Below, in pieces: positions 60,250-64,000 of a stretch of 64,000 nt of DNA. Source of the stretch: UBA5336 sp039818165. Its GTDB lineage: Bacteria; Pseudomonadota; Alphaproteobacteria; Caulobacterales; Hyphomonadaceae. The translations under genes were made by a program, and so were the position numbers. The first letter of the stretch is position 1; each line of letters opens with the position of its first letter. Location: contig JBCBUL010000006.1 of the NCBI GenBank assembly GCA_039818165.1, forward strand, positions 1 through 64,000. Direction: 5' to 3'. The notes beneath the pieces were generated by a model. It was not told the origin of the DNA. It saw nothing but the letters and a program-made list of their open reading frames with translations, and ran no database searches.

Positions 60250-61270
60250 CGGAATGAAGCCGGGCAGCCTGGGGCTGCAGGACCGATTTGGTCGCCAGGT
60301 AACCTATCTACGGCTATCCGCCACCGATCGCTGTGACATGCGCTGCACCTATTGCATGGCTGAAAACATGCAGTTCCTGCCAAAGCGCGACCTGCTGAGC
60401 ACCGATGAAATGGTCCGCATCTGTGATGCCTTCATAGCGCGCGGCGTCCGTAAAATCCGCGTCACCGGTGGGGAGCCGCTGGTGCGCCGGGACGTCATGG
60501 ATTTGTTCGAGACGCTGGGCGAACGGCTCGGGTCAGGCCTGAGCGAACTAACGCTCACGACGAACGGATCCCAATTGGCACGCCACGCTGGCGGTTTGCG
60601 CAAGGCTGGCGTGCGGCGCGTCAATGTCTCCCTGGATGCCATTGACCCGGCACGTTTCAAAGCAATAACCCGGCGCGGAGACATCGATCAGGTACTGGCC
60701 GGACTTCGGGCTGCACGCGAGGCCGGGCTGAAAATCAAGATAAATACAGTGGCCCTCAAGGACCAGAATGCAGACCATCTAGCCGAGATGATCCGCTGGG
60801 CCCACGGGGAGGGTTTTGACATGACCCTGATAGAAGTCATGCCCATGGGGGATGCCGGAGCGGATAGGTCTGACCAGTATTTGCCCCTGCTCGGCGTGCG
60901 AAGAGATCTGGAGTCATTTTGGCATCTGGAAGAGCTTCCCCAGTCCAATGCTGACGCAGGACCATCGCGTTATGTTCGTGTTCGAGAAACCGGCGGGAAA
61001 CTTGGTTTCATCACGCCCCTGACGAATAATTTCTGCAGTGGATGCAATCGAATGCGCGTGACATGTACCGGCCGGATCTACATGTGCCTGGGACAGGATG
61101 ATCACGTCGACTTGCGTACGGCGCTGCGTGATTCTCCGGATCCGGACGCGGCATTGGGAGACTGTCTCGACCGCGCCCTGGGCGCCAAACCAGAGAAACA
61201 TGAGTTCGAGATACGCTCACCCGGCGCCGCACCCACCCTGTCGCGCCACATGTCGGTGACGGGAGGATAA
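60242..61270 (+). CDS. moaA: GTP 3',8-cyclase MoaA
   Basis: A 342-residue radical-SAM enzyme for the first step of molybdenum cofactor synthesis. The N-terminal 4Fe-4S site is CDMRCTYCMAE; TGGEPLVRRDV is the SAM-binding GGE block; the second cluster ligands are CSGCNRMRVTCTGRIYMCLG; the C-terminus ends TGG, the essential double glycine. It overlaps the fusion gene by eight bases. Confidence 0.96.
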   Translation: MADGMKPGSLGLQDRFGRQVTYLRLSATDRCDMRCTYCMAENMQFLPKRDLLSTDEMVRICDAFIARGVRKIRVTGGEPLVRRDVMDLFETLGERLGSGLSELTLTTNGSQLARHAGGLRKAGVRRVNVSLDAIDPARFKAITRRGDIDQVLAGLRAAREAGLKIKINTVALKDQNADHLAEMIRWAHGEGFDMTLIEVMPMGDAGADRSDQYLPLLGVRRDLESFWHLEELPQSNADAGPSRYVRVRETGGKLGFITPLTNNFCSGCNRMRVTCTGRIYMCLGQDDHVDLRTALRDSPDPDAALGDCLDRALGAKPEKHEFEIRSPGAAPTLSRHMSVTGG

Positions 61271-61273
61271 GGC

Positions 61274-61522
61274 GTGACCGAGATCACCTTCTGGGGAAAG
61301 CTCGCCGATACTGTCGGAACTTCCAAGCACACAGTGGCCCTGCCAGACTCAGTCCGGGACACCGGAAAATTGAGAGCGTTCCTGGAAAACGAACTCGGTC
61401 TCGACGGCGCGTTGCGCGACCCGGCAAACCGAATTGCAATCAACGACCAGATTGTCGTCGAGCCAGCGACCCTTTGCGCCTCAGACCGCATTGCCTTTTT
61501 GCCTCCCGTGGGCGGAGGATAA
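61274..61522 (+). CDS. moaD: Molybdopterin synthase small subunit MoaD
   Basis: An 82-residue ubiquitin-like sulfur carrier (beta-grasp). It starts EITFWGKLADTVG and ends AFLPPVGGG, with the C-terminal double glycine that is thiocarboxylated to donate sulfur. The start is GTG 61274, three bases after moaA. MoeB, needed to activate MoaD, is not visible here. Confidence 0.93.
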   Translation: MTEITFWGKLADTVGTSKHTVALPDSVRDTGKLRAFLENELGLDGALRDPANRIAINDQIVVEPATLCASDRIAFLPPVGGG

Positions 61523-61525
61523 AAC

Positions 61526-62005
61526 GTGGATCCTGTCATTTCCAACGACGTGATCATGCCTGGAGAGGTGCTGCATGCTTTTCAGCAGCGCCTTGTGAAC
61601 TCAGGTGGTGTCGTGAGCTTTACAGGGCAGGTCCGCCCCGTGAACAGCTCTGGGATACCGGTGAAGCACCTGCATCTACAAGCCCATCCGACGCTTACGC
61701 TCGGTGGATTAGTACGGGCCGTTACCGAAGCTAATGCCCGTTGGCCCCTCGAGGCCGCCGCGATCCATCACAGAATTGGCGACATCGCATCTGGCGATAC
61801 TATCGTATTTGTTGCCGCCGCCTCCGCACACCGCCGCGCAGCGTTTGAAGCCGCTGATTACCTGATGGACTATCTGAAAACACGGGCGGTCTTCTGGAAA
61901 AAGGAAGTCACTGAATGCGGGGCGGAATGGATCGAGCCCCGCCAAACGGATCATGCGGATTTCAGTCGCTGGACTTTGGAAGGACCACGCCATGCCCGGC
62001 ATTGA
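61526..62005 (+). CDS. moaE: Molybdopterin synthase large subunit MoaE
   Basis: A 159-residue catalytic subunit that converts cyclic pyranopterin monophosphate to molybdopterin. Landmarks are SGGVVSFTGQVRP, AAAIHHRIGDIASGDTIVFVAAASAHRRAAFEAADYLMDYLKTRAVFWKKE with the catalytic lysines in the final KTRAVFWKKE (the long stretch is only partly quoted as IHHRIGDIASGDTIVFV). The start is GTG 61526. It ends inside moaB. Confidence 0.94.
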   Translation: MDPVISNDVIMPGEVLHAFQQRLVNSGGVVSFTGQVRPVNSSGIPVKHLHLQAHPTLTLGGLVRAVTEANARWPLEAAAIHHRIGDIASGDTIVFVAAASAHRRAAFEAADYLMDYLKTRAVFWKKEVTECGAEWIEPRQTDHADFSRWTLEGPRHARH

Positions 62006-62522
62006 CGACACGCTGGACTTCAAGCCTGTACGTATCGCGGTTCTTGTCGTCAGCGATACACGGACGCTGCAGACGGACACGTCCGGTGCAACGCTGTGTG
62101 CGCGGATTGAAGCCGCGGGGCACACATTAGCGGCCCGAGACCTGCTGCCGGACGACGTTTACGCAATTCGAGCTCAGGTCTCGGCCTGGATCGCGAACCC
62201 GGATGTGGATGTCGTAATCACCAGCGGCGGCACTGGCCTTACGGGCCGTGACGTCACACCTGAAGCGATAATGCCGCTTTTTGACAAAACGATCGAAGGC
62301 TTTTCGGTGGTGTTTCACCAAGTGAGCTTCGAAAGCGTTGGGCTCTCAACCCTTCAGTCTCGCGCTGTCGCAGGATTGGCTGGTGGCACTTTTGTTTTTT
62401 GCCTGCCAGGGTCGACCGGCGCTGTGAAGGACGGCTGGGACAAGGTCATCTCCCACCAACTCGACAGCCGCCACAAGCCCTGCAATCTGGTCGAGCTGAT
62501 GCCCCGGCTAATGGAGCAATAG
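61992..62522 (+). CDS. moaB: Molybdopterin adenylyltransferase MoaB/Mog family
   Basis: A 176-residue MoaB/Mog-fold protein that adenylylates molybdopterin before metal insertion. Typical blocks are VLVVSDTRTLQTDTSG, DVVITSGGTGLTGRDVTPEA and FCLPGSTGAVKDGWD. ATG 61992 overlaps moaE by 14 bases. In a genome with moeA but no mogA seen here, this MoaB may do the Mog step. Confidence 0.93.
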   Translation: MPGIDDTLDFKPVRIAVLVVSDTRTLQTDTSGATLCARIEAAGHTLAARDLLPDDVYAIRAQVSAWIANPDVDVVITSGGTGLTGRDVTPEAIMPLFDKTIEGFSVVFHQVSFESVGLSTLQSRAVAGLAGGTFVFCLPGSTGAVKDGWDKVISHQLDSRHKPCNLVELMPRLMEQ

Positions 62523-62523
62523 C

Positions 62524-63000
62524 ATGTCCGACCTGACCCATATCGGCCCCGATGGGCGTGCCAGAATGGTGGATATTGGCGGCAAGGCCGTTACAGAGCG
62601 TGTCGCAATTGCAGCAGGACATATCTCCATGGCGCCAGAAACGCTGTCGCTTGCCTTGGGACGGGACACCAAGAAGGGAGATCCACTGGCGATATCAGAG
62701 CTCGCTGGAATAATGGGGGCGAAGCGCACGGCCGACCTCATTCCCCTTTGTCATCCGCTCGCGCTCACGGGCGTCAAAGTCGAAATCACGGCATCGGACA
62801 ACGGCTTGAACGTCTCGGCGCGGGTGAAGACGAGCGGAAAGACAGGTGTGGAAATGGAGGCGCTAACGGCCGTGAGCACGGCCTGCCTCACGCTCTTTGA
62901 CATGTTAAAGGCCGTCGATAAGGACATGGTCATCGGAGACATTCGTCTCCTGGAGAAAACGGGCGGGAAAAGTGGTCACTACACAAGAGCATCCGCGTGA
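62524..63000 (+). CDS. moaC: Cyclic pyranopterin monophosphate synthase MoaC
   Basis: A 158-residue enzyme that finishes cyclic pyranopterin monophosphate from the MoaA product. Family blocks are ARMVDIGGKAVTERVAIAAG, LIPLCHPLALTGVKVEI and GVEMEALTAVSTACLTLFDMLKA in part, then VIGDIRLLEKTGGKSG. It follows moaB by one base and overlaps moeA at its stop. Confidence 0.96.
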   Translation: MSDLTHIGPDGRARMVDIGGKAVTERVAIAAGHISMAPETLSLALGRDTKKGDPLAISELAGIMGAKRTADLIPLCHPLALTGVKVEITASDNGLNVSARVKTSGKTGVEMEALTAVSTACLTLFDMLKAVDKDMVIGDIRLLEKTGGKSGHYTRASA

Positions 63001-64000
63001 CCGGGATGATTTCCTATGAAGAAGCCCTCGCGCAGATTGGTAACGTGCAACTGCTCCGCGACCAGGAGACTCTACCGCTCATCGAGGCATCGGGACGCAG
63101 ACTCGCCCAGCCAGTCATCGCGAACGTGAACCGCCCCATGGACACCTTATCCGCGATGGACGGATACGCCGCGCGGCTAGACGACGTTTCTCGTACAGGC
63201 GCATCGCTCACTGTCATTGGTGAAGCCCCTGCGGGACGCCCTTTCGAGGGCGAAGTTGGCAAGGGCGACGCGGTGCGTATTTTCACTGGCGGCGTTCTGC
63301 CCGCAAAGGCTGATCATGTTCTGATCCAGGAAGAGGTCAGCCGCGATGGAGATGTCATCACGACCCAATGCGCGTATGCTGCACCTGCGTATGTGCGGCC
63401 CATCGGCATGGATTTCAAAGCGGGCGACGCGCTTATTCCATCCGAACATTTGCTGGATCCTGCCTCCATTGGCTTAGCGGCAGCAGCAAATACTGCTGAA
63501 TTCAAAGTCTGGAAAAAACCTCGCATAGGCATTCTCACCAGCGGTGATGAGCTAAAACCTGTGGGCTCGGACCTGAAGCGCGGTGACGTGATCAATTCCA
63601 ACTCCGTGACTTTAATCGCCGCGATTGAAGCCTGGGGCGGCGAACCCGTCGACCTGGGTGTCGTTGGAGACACGCAAGACGCCATATGTGCGGCAGTCGA
63701 AACATCGAACGACATCGATCTCTTCTTGCCAATCGGTGGAGCTTCTGTCGGCGACCATGACCTGATGCGACCTGCATTCGCCAGCCTGGGATTTGAACCG
63801 ATCTTTGACAAAGTGGCCGTTCGGCCTGGTAAGCCTACTTGGTTGGCGCGCCGTGGGGAGACCTATGTTCTGGGTCTGCCGGGAAATCCGGCGTCGGCGT
63901 ATGTGTGCGCCCTTCTCTTTCTCAAGCCGCTCCTTCAGGGGCATATGAACAAGCTGTACCCGGTGCGGCTTGATGCGCCCATGAAAGCCAATGGTCCACG
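62997..64000 (+). CDS. moeA: Molybdopterin molybdenumtransferase MoeA (partial, runs off right edge)
   Basis: The first 334 codons of MoeA, which inserts molybdenum into adenylylated molybdopterin. Seen are SYEEALAQIGNVQLL, NVNRPMDTLSAMDGYAAR with the MDGYA motif, GRPFEGEVGKGDAVRIFTGGVLPAKAD in part, ILTSGDELKPVG, NSNSVTLIAAIEAWGG and KPTWLARRGETYVLGLPGNPASA in part. The C-terminal domain is cut by the window edge. The start is GTG 62997 (overlapping moaC) or ATG 63006. Confidence 0.94.
   Translation, partial: MTGMISYEEALAQIGNVQLLRDQETLPLIEASGRRLAQPVIANVNRPMDTLSAMDGYAARLDDVSRTGASLTVIGEAPAGRPFEGEVGKGDAVRIFTGGVLPAKADHVLIQEEVSRDGDVITTQCAYAAPAYVRPIGMDFKAGDALIPSEHLLDPASIGLAAAANTAEFKVWKKPRIGILTSGDELKPVGSDLKRGDVINSNSVTLIAAIEAWGGEPVDLGVVGDTQDAICAAVETSNDIDLFLPIGGASVGDHDLMRPAFASLGFEPIFDKVAVRPGKPTWLARRGETYVLGLPGNPASAYVCALLFLKPLLQGHMNKLYPVRLDAPMKANGP

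Overview
The window reads as ordinary chromosome of an alphaproteobacterium with moderately high GC (my estimate is the high fifties percent). Pointers are an ATP12-type F1 assembly chaperone, SdhE beside mfd, a Caulobacter-type cpa/tad pilus operon, a DUF374-waaA-lpxK-lpxL lipid A block, and CtrA/GANTC-like sequences in a divergent promoter. A marine Caulobacterales/Maricaulales/Hyphomonadaceae-like or Parvularculales-like source fits, but I cannot fix the genus. No tRNA, rRNA, CRISPR array, insertion sequence or prophage was seen. Genes are very densely packed, often with ATGA/GTGA overlaps, and no stretch of more than about 170 bases lacks a gene.

Layout. 1-7.9 kb: DNA repair (mfd, running off the left edge, and recG) around sdhE, then a DUF502 membrane protein, an acyl-CoA-associated phosphotransferase with its DUF6285 partner, and two obscure genes. 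7.9-15.7 kb: two converging operons, one with a class I photolyase, FAD oxidoreductase, DUF1365 and Cfa, the other with a ChrR-like cupin, DUF6134 and an FeS-BCP photolyase; together they look like a light/singlet-oxygen response island. 15.7-18.7 kb: sulfur amino-acid operon cysK-sseA-metC. 18.7-25.7 kb: cpaB-cpaC-cpaD-cpaE-cpaF-tadB-tadC on the minus strand. 25.8-29.8 kb: late lipid A / Kdo genes. 29.9-33.3 kb: a phosphatase with an apparent CTG start, a DUF4160/DUF2442 pair and an acyl-CoA carboxylase beta subunit. 33.4-42 kb: a long minus-strand run with degQ, rarA, a kinase-like protein, two pseudouridine synthases, crcB, a TPR/2OG-oxygenase, a HAD phosphatase and ATP12. 42-48 kb: MFS symporter and three acyl-CoA dehydrogenases (a PimC/PimD-like pair plus another large-type paralogue). 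48-52 kb: cobT, DUF1289, a retropepsin-like protease, TauE and dusA.

The most unusual part is 52-64 kb, a single plus-strand run of at least 15 genes: a Tat-exported molybdenum hydroxylase (iorAB type), a flavocytochrome c sulfide dehydrogenase pair, soxX-soxY-soxZ-soxA without soxB or soxCD, a ModE-type regulator, an XdhC-MocA fusion, then moaA-moaD-moaE-moaB-moaC-moeA running off the right edge. All three cytochromes (FccA-like, SoxX, SoxA) carry lipoproteins' lipoboxes, and SoxY ends AACVVL instead of the familiar GGCGG. The layout suggests a membrane-tethered, SoxB-less sulfur-compound oxidation system sharing an operon with a molybdenum enzyme and the pathway for its cofactor. The region opens with a perfect 7-bp inverted repeat that may be its operator.
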